Below, piece by piece: positions 44,497 to 54,089 of a stretch of 64,000 nt of DNA (within the stretch, counting starts at the first letter, position 1; every line of letters starts with the position of its first letter). The stretch comes from Ovoidimarina sp963698645 (lineage in GTDB: Bacteria; Pseudomonadota; Alphaproteobacteria; Rhodobacterales; Rhodobacteraceae): NCBI GenBank assembly GCA_963698645.1, contig CAVORP010000001.1, forward strand, positions 558,001 through 622,000. The letters are read 5' to 3'. Below the pieces are notes generated by a model. That model worked only from the letters and a program-made list of their open reading frames with translations, was not told where the DNA came from and did not search any database. The position numbers were made by a program, and so were the translations under genes.

Positions 44497-45060
44497 ATGA
44501 AGAGAACTCAGGTTGCCCTAGGCCACTTTGCCCAGGCCGTTGCGGCGGCGATGATGGCGACGATGTTCCTGACCTTCGTCCTTCAGATCGTCGTGCGCTA
44601 CTCCGCCCGGCTTGAGGGGCTGGCCCAACGGTTCCCGATCCTCGATCCCTCGCTGTACGGCTGGACGCTCGAATTCTGCCTCTTGCTCTGGGTGTGGCTG
44701 ATCTTCTGGGGCAACGCCTTTGTCGTCCGGCATCGCGATCACGTCACCTTCGACATCCTCTTTCATACCGTGCGGCCCTCGATCCGCCGCTGGTTCATCG
44801 TCATTTCCGGCCTTGCGATCTTCGTGGCCCTGATCCTGTCCATCGGTCCCACCTGGGACAAATTCCACATCCTGCGGCTCAAGAAGACTGCCACGCTGTC
44901 GGCCGTGTTCGGAGACTGGATCCGGATGCGGGACATCTACTCTATCTACATCTTCTTCCTCGTCGCGGTGGCCCTGCGCTATGGCTGGTCGGCCTATCGC
45001 GCGATCCGCTACGGCATCGAAGAGCCCGCACATGACCTGCAGGATGCGCCGCCGCGATGA
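44497..45060 (+). CDS. dctQ: TRAP transporter small membrane subunit, DctQ family
   Basis: A 187-residue membrane protein with four predicted helices, including FLTFVLQIVVRY, FCLLLWVWLIFWGNAF and IYIFFLVAVALRYG. It matches the DctQ family (the usual E-x-x-x-x-x-x-W motif is represented by TLEFCLLLWVWLIFWG). It forms the TRAP permease with DctM and overlaps it by 4 bases. Confidence 0.88.
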   Translation: MKRTQVALGHFAQAVAAAMMATMFLTFVLQIVVRYSARLEGLAQRFPILDPSLYGWTLEFCLLLWVWLIFWGNAFVVRHRDHVTFDILFHTVRPSIRRWFIVISGLAIFVALILSIGPTWDKFHILRLKKTATLSAVFGDWIRMRDIYSIYIFFLVAVALRYGWSAYRAIRYGIEEPAHDLQDAPPR

Positions 45061-46352
45061 GCATCGAATTCCTTATCTGCCTCGCCACGCTTTTCTTCAT
45101 GGCCGGAATCGGCGCACCCATCGCCTATGCGATCATGGTGGCCTCTATCGCCTATGTCGCGGTCGCGGGTCAGGGCATCGGCATCGTCGGCAAGGTGCTG
45201 ATGGACGGGCTCTATCAAAGCTTCATCCTGCTTGCGGTCCCGTTGTTCATCGTTGCCGCCAACATCATGAACGCAGGCACGATCAGCGACCGGTTGCTGG
45301 GCTTCTGCGTCGCGCTGGTGGGGCGGTTTCGCGGCGGGCTGGGCCATGTAAATGTCGTGGCCTCGCTGATCTTCTCCGGCATGTCCGGCTCCGCCGTGGC
45401 CGACGCGGCCGGGATCGGCAAGATCATCATCGAGATGATGACCAAGAGCGGCCACTACACGCGCGGCTACGCGGCGGCCATCACCGCCGCCTCCGCCACG
45501 ATCGGCCCGATCATCCCGCCGTCGATCCCGATGGTCCTTTACGCCTTGGTCTCCAATACCTCGATTGGCTACCTGTTTCTGGGCGGGATCATTCCGGGAT
45601 TGCTCATGGGCGCGGTGCTGATGGGGATGAACACCTTCCTGTCCCATCGCCGGGGTTTCGCGCTGGAAGAGCCGGTACCTCTCTCCGAATTGCCGCGCCG
45701 CACCGCCAATGCCTTCCCGGCCCTCCTGATGCCCGCGATCCTGCTCTACGGCATCTACGGCGGCGTCACGACACCGACCGAAGCGGCGGCGGTCGCGGCC
45801 TTCTATGCGCTGCTTCTTGCCGCGCTCTTCTACCGCGCGCTCAGCGTCCGCGCGCTTTATGGCATCCTCGTGGACAGCGCCCGGTCGTCCGCCGCCGTTG
45901 GCCTCGTGATCGGTGGCGCGCTGATCCTGAACTACGTCGTCGCCTCCGAGAACATTCCCAGCCTCCTCGCCGAACGCCTTGTCGGGCTCGATGTCACCCC
46001 GCTGGCCTTCCTGCTCGGGGTGATGCTGCTGCTTCTGCTTCTGGGCTGCGTGCTCGATGCAACGACCATCATCCTCGTCATCATCCCCCTGTTCATGCCC
46101 ACCTGCCGCGAACTGGGGATCGACCTTGTACATTTCGGGGTCATTGCGGTCGTGAATTGCATGATCGGCCTCATCACACCGCCCTATGGAATTCTTCTCT
46201 TCGTCATCAACGCGGTCACCCGCATCCCGCTGGCCGAAATCATCCGCGAGATCTGGCCGTTCCTCATCGCCCTGCTCGTGGCCCTTCTCTGCCTCGTCCT
46301 GTTCCCATCACTGGTGCTCTGGCTTCCAAGACTGTTCGGATATGCCGGATGA
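45057..46352 (+). CDS. dctM: TRAP transporter large membrane subunit, DctM family
   Basis: A 431-residue permease with about twelve helices. Family motifs include FFMAGIGAPIAYAIMVAS, VPLFIVAANIMNAGTISDRL, GMSGSAVADAAGIGKIIIEMM and GPIIPPSIPMVLYAL. It couples sodium flow to substrate import with DctQ and DctP. Its stop overlaps the ATG of the YcaQ-like gene. Confidence 0.93.
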   Translation: MSIEFLICLATLFFMAGIGAPIAYAIMVASIAYVAVAGQGIGIVGKVLMDGLYQSFILLAVPLFIVAANIMNAGTISDRLLGFCVALVGRFRGGLGHVNVVASLIFSGMSGSAVADAAGIGKIIIEMMTKSGHYTRGYAAAITAASATIGPIIPPSIPMVLYALVSNTSIGYLFLGGIIPGLLMGAVLMGMNTFLSHRRGFALEEPVPLSELPRRTANAFPALLMPAILLYGIYGGVTTPTEAAAVAAFYALLLAALFYRALSVRALYGILVDSARSSAAVGLVIGGALILNYVVASENIPSLLAERLVGLDVTPLAFLLGVMLLLLLLGCVLDATTIILVIIPLFMPTCRELGIDLVHFGVIAVVNCMIGLITPPYGILLFVINAVTRIPLAEIIREIWPFLIALLVALLCLVLFPSLVLWLPRLFGYAG

Positions 46353-47561
46353 CCCTGCCGGTGATCGACAACAAGATGGCGCGCGCGATCTTCCTCGACC
46401 GGCACGGGCTTTCCGAAACGCCCTCCGGCCCTGGCAAAGGACCCGACCTGCAAGGCGTCGTGGACAGGCTCGGATTCGTCCAGATCGACTCGATCAACAC
46501 CGTCATGCGCGCCCATCACATGATCCTGCACGCCCGCAGACCGGCCTATCGCGCCCGCAACCTCCATGTCCTGCACGACCGTGATCGCGGGGTGTTCGAA
46601 CACTGGACCCACGATGCCAGCATGATCTCCATGCAGCACTATCCGCCATTGGCAGCTCAAGTTCAGACGCTACCGCGACGGGCTTGCCGAACAATGGCGC
46701 AAATGGCGCCGCGAAGGGTTCGAAGAGAAGATCGACGAGGTCCAGAACCATATCGCGAAGCACGGCCCCTGCTGTTCCGCCGATCTGGGCGCGGACGAGG
46801 CGCGCAGTTCCGGCGGCTGGTGGGATTGGCACCCGTCCAAGACCGCGCTGGAATACCTCTGGCGCACCGGCACGCTGTCGGTCCTGCGGCGCGACGGGTT
46901 CCGCAAGGTCTATGACCTGACCGAAAACGTGATTCCGCAAGACCTGCTGGGCCACCGCCCCGGCGAAGAGGAAACGATCGACTGGGCCTGCCGCAGCGCG
47001 CTTGACCGGCTGGGCTTCGCCACCTCCGGCGAACTCGCGGCCTTCTGGGATCTGATCACGCCCGCCGAGGCAAAGGCATGGTGCAACGCGGCGCTGGCGC
47101 GCGGCGAGATTGCCGAGGCGGCCATCGCCCAGGCGGATGGCACATTGCGCAAAAGCGTTCTCTGGCCCGAAACCCTTGATGAAACCCCAGGCAGCCCACC
47201 CGGACGCCTGCGGATCCTCAGCCCGTTCGACCCCGCCCTGCGGGACCGCAAACGCGCCGAACGTCTCTTTGATTTCTTCTACCGGATCGAGGTTTTCGTG
47301 CCCGAGGCGAAACGCCGCTATGGCTACTATGTCTTTCCCCTGCTCGAAGGCGATCGACTGGTGGGACGGATCGACATGAAGGCCGAGCGTGACCGCGACC
47401 GGCTCCATGTCCGCGCCGTCTGGCCCGAAACCGGGGTCAGCTTCGGACCAGGCCGGACCGCCCGGCTTGAATCGGCGCTGTCACGCACCGCCCGGCTTGC
47501 AGATGTGGCCTCGGTGACCTTCGAGAAGGACTGGCTGCGCAGCGAACAGCCTGCCCCCTGA
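46349..47561 (+). CDS. Winged-helix DNA-binding protein, YcaQ (AlkX)-like DNA glycosylase (one frameshift)
   Basis: A roughly 403-residue HTH_42/YcaQ-family protein after removal of one inserted T near 46649 (joined as QHYPPWQLKFRRYRDG). YcaQ from E. coli unhooks DNA interstrand crosslinks. The pattern GVVDRLGFVQIDSINTVMRAHHMILHAR near the start, EYLWRTGTLSVLRRDGFRKVYDL and ILSPFDPALRDRKRAERLFDFFYRIE are characteristic; the DNA-contacting residues look retained. It overlaps the dctM stop by 4 bases, an odd operon partner for a repair enzyme. Confidence 0.82.
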
Positions 47562-47581
47562 CCGGGAAAATGCAAGCGCCG

Positions 47582-48010
47582 TCAGACGATTTCCATCAAC
47601 TCGATGTCAAAGATCAGGTCCTTGCCCGCCAGCGGATGATTGGCGTCCAGCATCACCTCTGTCTCGGTAACCTCCACCACGGTCACGGGCACGGCCCGTC
47701 CATCTGGCGTCTGCATCTGCAACTGGGTCCCCGGCTCGGTGGGAATCTCGGCGGGAATGTTGTCACGCGGCACCGACTGGCGCGCATCGGGGTTCACCGG
47801 GCCGTAAGCTTCCATATGTGGAATCTCGACCTTCTTCATGTCGCCCACCACCATGCCGGGAATGGCCTTGTCCAGACCCGGAATGATCTGGCCGGACCCC
47901 ACGGTGAATTCCAGCGGCGCACGGCCCATGGAACTGTCGAATGTCGTCCCGTCCGCGAATGTTCCAGTATAGTGAAGGCGGACGGTGTCGCCCGTTTTGA
48001 CCTCTGTCAT
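47582..48010 (-). CDS. FKBP-type peptidyl-prolyl isomerase, SlyD-like
   Basis: A 142-residue FKBP with an inserted flap (IF) domain, as in SlyD. VRLHYTGTFADGTTFDSSMGRAPLEFTVGSGQIIPGLDKAIPGM is the FKBP core, and the IF domain spans about residues 68-120. The C-terminal metal-binding His/Cys tail of E. coli SlyD is missing. It is a cytoplasmic folding helper. The start follows no strong ribosome-binding site but aligns with the family. Confidence 0.92.
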   Translation of the reverse strand: MTEVKTGDTVRLHYTGTFADGTTFDSSMGRAPLEFTVGSGQIIPGLDKAIPGMVVGDMKKVEIPHMEAYGPVNPDARQSVPRDNIPAEIPTEPGTQLQMQTPDGRAVPVTVVEVTETEVMLDANHPLAGKDLIFDIELMEIV

Positions 48011-48207
48011 GACACGTCTTTCTGTTTGGGAATGGGTTTCGAGGCTGCGCACTCTGCGCAGGTACTCTGGCGATTCACTTCCGAAACTATAGAACACAGT
48101 CTTGGTGTAAACCCCCGGGCCCGCCCGGCCCGGAACTGTGCGGGCTGCCGCCCCCTTTTATCGGCCTTCCCCCTGTGGCAGTGTCGCGCCGAACGAAGGA
48201 TTGTCCC

Positions 48208-48896
48208 ATGCCCGTGAAAGTCTGCGTCTTCGATGCCTATGGCACGTTGTTCGATGTCTCCTCCGCCGCGCGGCAGGCCGCAGAGGAGCCCGGGCGCGCC
48301 GAACTTGCGGCCAAATGGCAGGCGCTTTCGGCCCAGTGGCGCGCGAAACAGCTTCAGTACACATGGCTTCGCGCGATCATGGGCGCGCCATACCGATTTC
48401 TGGTCGGTCACCTGCGACGGTCTCGACTGGGCGATGGAGGCCGAGGGGCTCACCGACCCGGAACTGCGCGAACGTCTTCTGGCGCTCTACTGGGAACTTG
48501 CCGCCTATCGCGAGGTGCCGCGCATGCTGGCCGAACTCAAGGCCGCAGGATTTGCCACCGCGATCCTGTCGAACGGCTCGCCCGACATGCTGGACGGGGC
48601 GGTCTCCTCGGCCGGGATCGGCGACTATCTCGACGCGGTTCTCTCGGTCGAGGACGTGGGCGTCTTCAAACCGGACGCGCGTGTTTATGAGATGGTGGAA
48701 TGCGAGGTTCGGCGCCGCCCCGGGCGAGGTGCTGTTCGTCTCGTCCAACGGCTGGGACGTGGCGGGGGCAGCTGCATTCGGTTTTCACACCGTCTGGGTC
48801 AACCGCGCCGGTGACCCCGAGGATCGCCTTCCGGGCCGCGCCGCCACGATCCTCTCCGATCTCACAACGATCCCTGCCATCGCCGCGGCGACCTGA
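48208..48896 (+). CDS. Haloacid dehalogenase type II (two frameshifts)
   Basis: A roughly 228-residue (S)-2-haloacid dehalogenase-like protein after removal of insertions near 48384 and 48704. The nucleophile Asp lies in CVFDAYGTLFDV, the Ser/Asn motif in ILSNGSPDML, the Lys in VGVFKPDARVYEM and the Asp motif in FVSSNGWDVAGA. The family hydrolyses 2-haloalkanoic acids, though many members act on other acids. The stop overlaps the next hydrolase by 1 base. Confidence 0.83.
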
Positions 48897-49719
48897 TGCC
48901 GGATTTTCGCGCGCCCAGACGGCACCCGCCTGAGCTACACCGACGAAGGCCTCGGCACGCCGATCCTCTGCCTTGCCGGCTTGACCCGGAACGCCAGCGA
49001 TTTCGACTATGTGGCCCCACATCTCTCCGGGGTCCGGCTGATCCGGCTCGACTATCGCGGGCGCGGCAGATCCGACTGGGCCGACCCCGCCACCTACACG
49101 ATCCCTACCGAGGCCCAGGACGCGCTGGCGCTGCTCGATCATCTGGGCCTTGCGCAGACCGCGATCCTCGGAACCTCGCGCGGCGGGCTGATCGCCATGC
49201 TGCTGGCGGCCACCGCGAAGGACCGCCTGACCGGGATTTTCCTCAACGATATCGGACCGGAACTCGCGCCCGAGGGCCTTGCCACGATCCTCGGCTACAT
49301 CGGTCGGAACCCGGTCCAGAAAACCTATGCCGAAGCCGCCGGCATGCGCAGCACGCTGCTCGCCGGTTTCCGGAACGTGCCGCAAAGCCGCTGGGAGGAA
49401 GAGGTGCACAAGCATTACATCGAAACCTCCGAGGGTCTCGTCATCAACTATGACCCGCGCCTGCGCGACGCCGTGGAACAGGCGGGAACCCAGCCGCTGC
49501 CCGATCTCTGGCCGTTCTTCGACGCGACCGCGGGCCTGCCGCTCGCCGCGATCCGGGGCGCGAATTCCGACCTTCTGAGCGCCGCGACACTGGCCCGGAT
49601 GAAAGAGCGGCGGCCCGACATGATCGCGGCCGAAATCCCCGACCGGGGCCATGTGCCCTTTCTCGATGAACCCGAAGCGCTTGCCGCGCTTCATGGCTGG
49701 ATGGCGAAAGCTTCCATGA
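48896..49719 (+). CDS. Alpha/beta hydrolase (one frameshift plus a missing stop)
   Basis: A roughly 273-residue alpha/beta hydrolase after removal of one insertion near 48917 (joined DFRAPDGTRLSYTDEG). The oxyanion/HG region is LCLAGLTRN, the nucleophile elbow GTSRGGL with Ser, the acid in RGANSDLL and the His in PDRGHVPF. In the given sequence the frame runs straight on into the threonine dehydratase without a stop. A second one-base insertion just before 49716 would place its TGA in the usual ATGA overlap, so the apparent fusion is probably an artefact. Confidence 0.8.
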
Positions 49720-50695
49720 ATATCGACATGATCCACGCCGCCGCGCTGCGCGGCGCCGGCCATGTGCGACGCACGCCCTTCCTGACCTCGCCCGTTTCTG
49801 GACGAGATCGCGGGGCGGCAGGTCTTCGTGAAACCGGAATGCCTGCAACATACCGGATCGTTCAAGTACCGGGGCGCGCGCGCCGCAATCTCGGCCCTGG
49901 CCGAGGCCGGGACGCTTGGCGGGGTCATCGCCTATTCCAGCGGCAATCACGCCCAGGGCGTGGCGCTTGCCGCCCGCCAGTTCGGATGCCCCGCCGTCAT
50001 CATCATGCCCGCCGACGCGCCGCGTCAGAAGATCGAGAACACCCGCGCGCTTGGTGCCGAAACCGTTCTCTACGACCGAAGCACCGAAGACCGCGACGCG
50101 ATCGGAGCGGCCATCGCCGCCGAACGCGGGCCTGACACTCGTCAAACCGTTCGACGATCCCGAGGTCATCGCCGGCCAGGGAACGACCGGTCTCGAGATC
50201 GCCGAACAGGCGGAAGAGGCCGGTATCACCCATGCGGACGTGCTGGTCTGCTGCGGCGGCGGCGGGCTCAGTTCCGGCATCGCGCTGGCGCTCGAGGCCG
50301 AGGCGCCGGGCCTGCGCGTGCGAACGGTCGAGCCCGCGGGGTTCGACGATGTCGCCCGGTCGCTCCGCTCCGGACGGATCGAACGCAACAGCCAAAGCGC
50401 GGGCAATATCTGTGACGCGATCCTGACACCCGCGCCCGGAGAGCTGACCTTTCCGATCCTCCAAAGGCTCTGCGGCCCCGGCATCGCCGTACCCGAGCAC
50501 GACTGCCTTCGCGCCATGAGCGCGGCCTTCGCCCGGCTCAAGATCGTGGCCGAACCGGGCGGCGCCGTGGCGCTTGCCGCTGCTCTGTATCAGCCGGAAG
50601 TGGTCACGGGGGATGCGGTGATTGCCGTCGTCTCGGGCGGCAACGTGGATGCCTCGATGTTCGCCCGCGCACTTTCCACGGATCCCGAGATCTGA
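49716..50695 (+). CDS. Threonine/serine dehydratase, PLP-dependent (two frameshifts)
   Basis: A roughly 325-residue fold type II PLP enzyme after removal of insertions near 49793 and 50131. The PLP lysine is in QHTGSFKYRGAR, the phosphate-binding loop is VLVCCGGGGLSSGI, and the Asn-containing SSGNHAQGVALAAR is typical of catabolic threonine dehydratases. It deaminates threonine or serine (some relatives are hydroxyaspartate dehydratase or serine racemase). There is no ACT domain, so it is probably not the biosynthetic IlvA. Confidence 0.85.
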
Positions 50696-50780
50696 AACGC
50701 AGCCATTTCCACCGGCGACAACACCAACCCCGCGCGATACTCTGAACAGACCCTGCGCCGACCCAGATGGAGATGCCGCC

Positions 50781-51569
50781 GTGCACATCGCCGATCTTTC
50801 CGGAACGCTGATCCACTACCGCGAAGACGGCGACCCGAATGGCGCGCCCGTGGTCTTCGCAAACTCTCTGGGCACGGATCTGCGGATCTGGGACCCGATC
50901 GTGCCACTCCTGCCGCCCGGACTTCGGATCATCCGCTACGACATGCGCGGCCACGGGCTTTCGTCCTGCCCGGCGCCGCCCTATTCCATGGGCGCCTTGG
51001 TGACCGATGCCGAACGCCTGCTCGATCACCTGAACATCCGCGACTGCCTGTTCGTGGGCCTTTCGATCGGCGGCATGGTGGCACAGGGTCTGGCCGTCAA
51101 ACGCCTCGATCAGGTCCGCGCCATGGTGCTCTCGAACACCGCCGCAAAGATCGGCACGCCGACGCTCTGGACCGACCGGATCGAAGCCGTCCGTCAGGGC
51201 GGTATCGCGGCGTTGTCGGACGCCATCCTCGAACGCTGGTTTTCGCGCGCATTCCGCGCCACGCCCGAACTCGCACTCTGGCGGCACATGCTCGAACGTC
51301 AGCCCGCACCGGGATATATCGGCTGCTGCGCCGCCATCTCGGGCACCGATTTCTATACGCCGACATCGGGCCTTACCCTGCCGACACTGGCCATCGCGGG
51401 AAGCGAGGATGGCTCCACCCCACCCGATCTGGTGCGCGAAACCGCGCTTCTCATAAAGGGCGCACAATTCGAACTGATCCGCGGCACAGGCCACATTCCC
51501 TGTGTCGAGAAACCACGCGACTACGCCGCCCTGCTCACCCGGTTCATGACCGCCATCGCGCATGCCTGA
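50781..51569 (+). CDS. pcaD: 3-oxoadipate enol-lactonase
   Basis: A 262-residue alpha/beta hydrolase with the PcaD pattern FANSLGTDLRIWDPIVPLL, the nucleophile elbow VGLSIGGMVAQGLA and a C-terminal His in GTGHIPCVEKP. It hydrolyses 3-oxoadipate enol-lactone to 3-oxoadipate in the protocatechuate branch. The start is GTG at 50781 with GGAG 8 bases upstream. Other pca genes are missing here except a truncated pcaB; a BKACE-family gene lies 92 bases downstream. Confidence 0.86.
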   Translation: MHIADLSGTLIHYREDGDPNGAPVVFANSLGTDLRIWDPIVPLLPPGLRIIRYDMRGHGLSSCPAPPYSMGALVTDAERLLDHLNIRDCLFVGLSIGGMVAQGLAVKRLDQVRAMVLSNTAAKIGTPTLWTDRIEAVRQGGIAALSDAILERWFSRAFRATPELALWRHMLERQPAPGYIGCCAAISGTDFYTPTSGLTLPTLAIAGSEDGSTPPDLVRETALLIKGAQFELIRGTGHIPCVEKPRDYAALLTRFMTAIAHA

Positions 51570-51661
51570 GCCGGATCGTCCGACCCTCACATGCTCGATT
51601 TTGGCCCAAGACCGCACGCGAAACATTGTCCTTCGATATCGAACCACGCTAGGATCGACCC

Positions 51662-52492
51662 ATGACAAATCCCTGCATCATCTGCGTCGCGATCACCGGT
51701 TCGGTGCCCCGCAAGTCCGACAATCCCGCGGTCCCGATCACCATTTCGGAACAGATCGAATTGACACATGAGGCCTTCGAGGCAGGTGCCTCCATCGCCC
51801 ATTGCCACGTCCGGCTCGAGGATGGGACGCCCACCTCCGACCCCGACCGCTTCGCCCGCCTCATGGAAGGGCTGAAACAGCATTGCCCGGGCATGATCGT
51901 CCAGCTCTCCACCGGCGGCCGTTCGGGTGCCGGTGCCGAACGCGGCGGCATGCTGCCGCTGCGGCCCGACATGGCCTCGCTCACCGTGGGGTCGAACAAC
52001 TTTCCCACCCGCGTCTACGAGAATCCGCCCGATCTGGTGGATTGGCTGGCCGGCGAGATGCTGACCTACGACATCAAGCCCGAGATCGAGGCTTTCGACC
52101 TCTCGCATATCTTTCAGGCCGCGAAGATGGCCAATGACGGCCGCCTGAAGGGGCCGCTTTACGTCCAGTTCGTCATGGGCGTGAAGAATGCCATGCCCGC
52201 CGACCGCGCCAGCTTCGACTTCTTCGTCGACACCCTCGCCCGCCTCGCCCCCGATGCGCAATGGTGCGCCGCCGGTGTCGGTCCGGCCCAGATCATGGTG
52301 AACGAATGGTGCATCACGAAGGGCGGCCATTGCCGGACCGGGCTCGAGGATAACATCCGCCTCGACCGCGACACGCTGGCGCCCTCGAACGCGGCGCTCG
52401 TCCGCCGGACCGTGGCGCTGTGCGCGGCCCATGACCGCCCCGTCGCCACCACCCGGCAGGCCCGCGAAATCCTCGGGCTGCGCGCCGCCTGA
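51662..52492 (+). CDS. BKACE family beta-keto acid cleavage enzyme (DUF849)
   Basis: A 276-residue TIM-barrel protein of the BKACE family (3-keto-5-aminohexanoate cleavage enzyme-like). These zinc enzymes condense a beta-keto acid with acetyl-CoA to give acetoacetate and a new CoA ester. Recognisable parts are CVAITGSVPRKSDN, the zinc ligands in SIAHCHVRLEDG, the Glu in KPEIEAFD and the substrate-binding C-terminus GHCRTGLEDNIRLD. Placed between pcaD and pcaB sequence, its likely substrate is 3-oxoadipate. Its stop overlaps the next start. Confidence 0.88.
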   Translation: MTNPCIICVAITGSVPRKSDNPAVPITISEQIELTHEAFEAGASIAHCHVRLEDGTPTSDPDRFARLMEGLKQHCPGMIVQLSTGGRSGAGAERGGMLPLRPDMASLTVGSNNFPTRVYENPPDLVDWLAGEMLTYDIKPEIEAFDLSHIFQAAKMANDGRLKGPLYVQFVMGVKNAMPADRASFDFFVDTLARLAPDAQWCAAGVGPAQIMVNEWCITKGGHCRTGLEDNIRLDRDTLAPSNAALVRRTVALCAAHDRPVATTRQAREILGLRAA

Positions 52493-52788
52493 TGCCCGCA
52501 ACACCCCTCGACAGCGCGCTTTACCGCGACCTTCTGGGGGATCGCGAAATCGGCCAGCTTCTCACCGACAGCGCCGAGATCCGCGCGATGCTTCTGGTGC
52601 TGGGCGCGCTGGCGCGGGCGCAGGCCAGCCACGGTCTGATCCCCGAAACCGCCGCCGCCGCGATCCACCGCGCCAGCCTCGAGATCCAGATCGACCCCGC
52701 CGCGCTCGCGCCCGCGACAGGCGCTGACGCGGTGCCGGTCCCGGACGAGGCGTTGGCCTTTGCCGCAGCCGCGCGGGCGGGGGGATAA
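52492..52788 (+). pseudogene. pcaB: Truncated 3-carboxy-cis,cis-muconate cycloisomerase (N-terminal fragment)
   Basis: A 98-residue reading frame that matches only the N-terminus of PcaB-type lyases (PLDSALYRDLLGDREIGQLL, then AMLLVLGALARAQASHGLIPE). The full enzyme has about 350-450 residues with catalytic residues far downstream, all missing here. After residue 80 the sequence ends in a short Ala-Gly tail and stop, and an MFS gene starts 9 bases later. It is probably inactive, unless it has taken on another role. Confidence 0.7.
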
Positions 52789-52797
52789 CTCCGCGTC

Positions 52798-54008
52798 ATG
52801 AAGACCCGCCTGCCACTGGCCTTCATCCTGATCACGCTGATGATCGATTCCATCGGCATCGGCCTGATCATCCCGGTCATGCCCTCGCTGATCCAGGAGG
52901 TGGAAGGCGCAAACCTTGCGCAGGCCGCGATCTGGGGCGGGATCCTCACCACGACCTTCGCGGTGATGCAATTCGCCTTCGGCCCGATCCTCGGAAACCT
53001 GTCCGATCGCTATGGCCGCAGGCCCGTGCTTCTTCTCTCGCTCGGCGTCATGGCGCTCGACTATCTGGTGATGGCTCTTGCAGGCTCGATCTGGCTTCTG
53101 CTGGTGGGCCGGATCGTGGGCGGCATGACGGCCGCGACGCAATCCGTCGCCTATGCCTTCGTCGCGGACATCTCGAAACCCGAGGAAAAGGCGGCGCGCT
53201 TCGGGCTGATCGGCGCGGCCTTCGGGCTGGGCTTCGTGATCGGGCCGCTTCTTGGCGGATTGCTGGCGGAATATCGGGACCCGCGCGCCCTTCTATGCCG
53301 CAGCACTTCTTGCCGCACTGAACCTCGTCTTCGGCTGGTTCATCCTGCCCGAAACGGTGACCGACCGGATCCGCCGTCCGTTCCAATGGTCCCGCGCGAA
53401 CCCGTTCGGAGCGTTCAGGGCCCTGTCGGAGCTGCCCGGGATCGGACAGTCTGGTGGGCATGTTCTTTCTCTATCAGGTTGCCTTCATGGTCTATCCCGC
53501 GATCTGGGCGTTCTTCACCGAAGCCCGCTTTGGCTGGGATCCTGCAATGATCGGCTTCTCCCTCGCGGCCTTCGGCATCGCCATGGCCATCGTTCAGGGC
53601 GGCCTGATCGGCCGGATCGTCGGGGTTCTGGGCGAAGTGGGAACGCTCAAATTCGGCCTTGTCTTCAACGCCATCGCATTTCTGGTTCTGGCCTTCGTCC
53701 AGAACGGCACCATCGCGATGATCCTGATGCCGGTCACCGCACTCGGGGCTGTGGTAACCCCGTCCCTGCAGGGGATCATGTCGCGCGCGGTGGCCGACGA
53801 TTCCCAAGGCGCGCTTCAGGGCGTGCTGACCTCCGCAGGCTCGCTCGCCATGATCGTCTCGCCGATGATCATGACATTGGTCTTCTATGCCTTCACCGCG
53901 CCCGAGGCGCCGGTCTTTCTTCCGGGCGCGCCGTTCCTTCTGTCGATGGCGCTCATGGGGGCCTGCGCCGTCGTTCTGGCCCGCGCCCGGGTCGGCGGGG
54001 CGTCATAA
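52798..54008 (+). CDS. MFS transporter, TCR/Tet family (two frameshifts)
   Basis: A roughly 402-residue major facilitator after removal of insertions near 53275 and 53447. Motif A is GNLSDRYGRRPVLLLSL; the N-terminus PLAFILITLMIDSIGIGLIIPVMP with Asp in helix 1 and motif C-like GFVIGPLLGGLLAEYG in helix 5 place it in the drug/proton antiporter (TCR/TetA) group. It resembles tetracycline exporters only by subfamily; no resistance function can be claimed. Confidence 0.83.
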
Positions 54009-54089
54009 CCGACGCCTGTCCGGTCGTTTTCCGGCGAGCGTGGGCCAAGCGGCAGACGCAGGTTGCCCGAAAAGATCGAGAGAACTCCC

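Noticed and set aside
44981..46915. A 644-residue open frame crossing dctM and the YcaQ-like gene
   Set aside because: It reads dctM out of frame and only its last part is the true N-terminus of the YcaQ-like protein. The intact dctM frame is clearly the real one.
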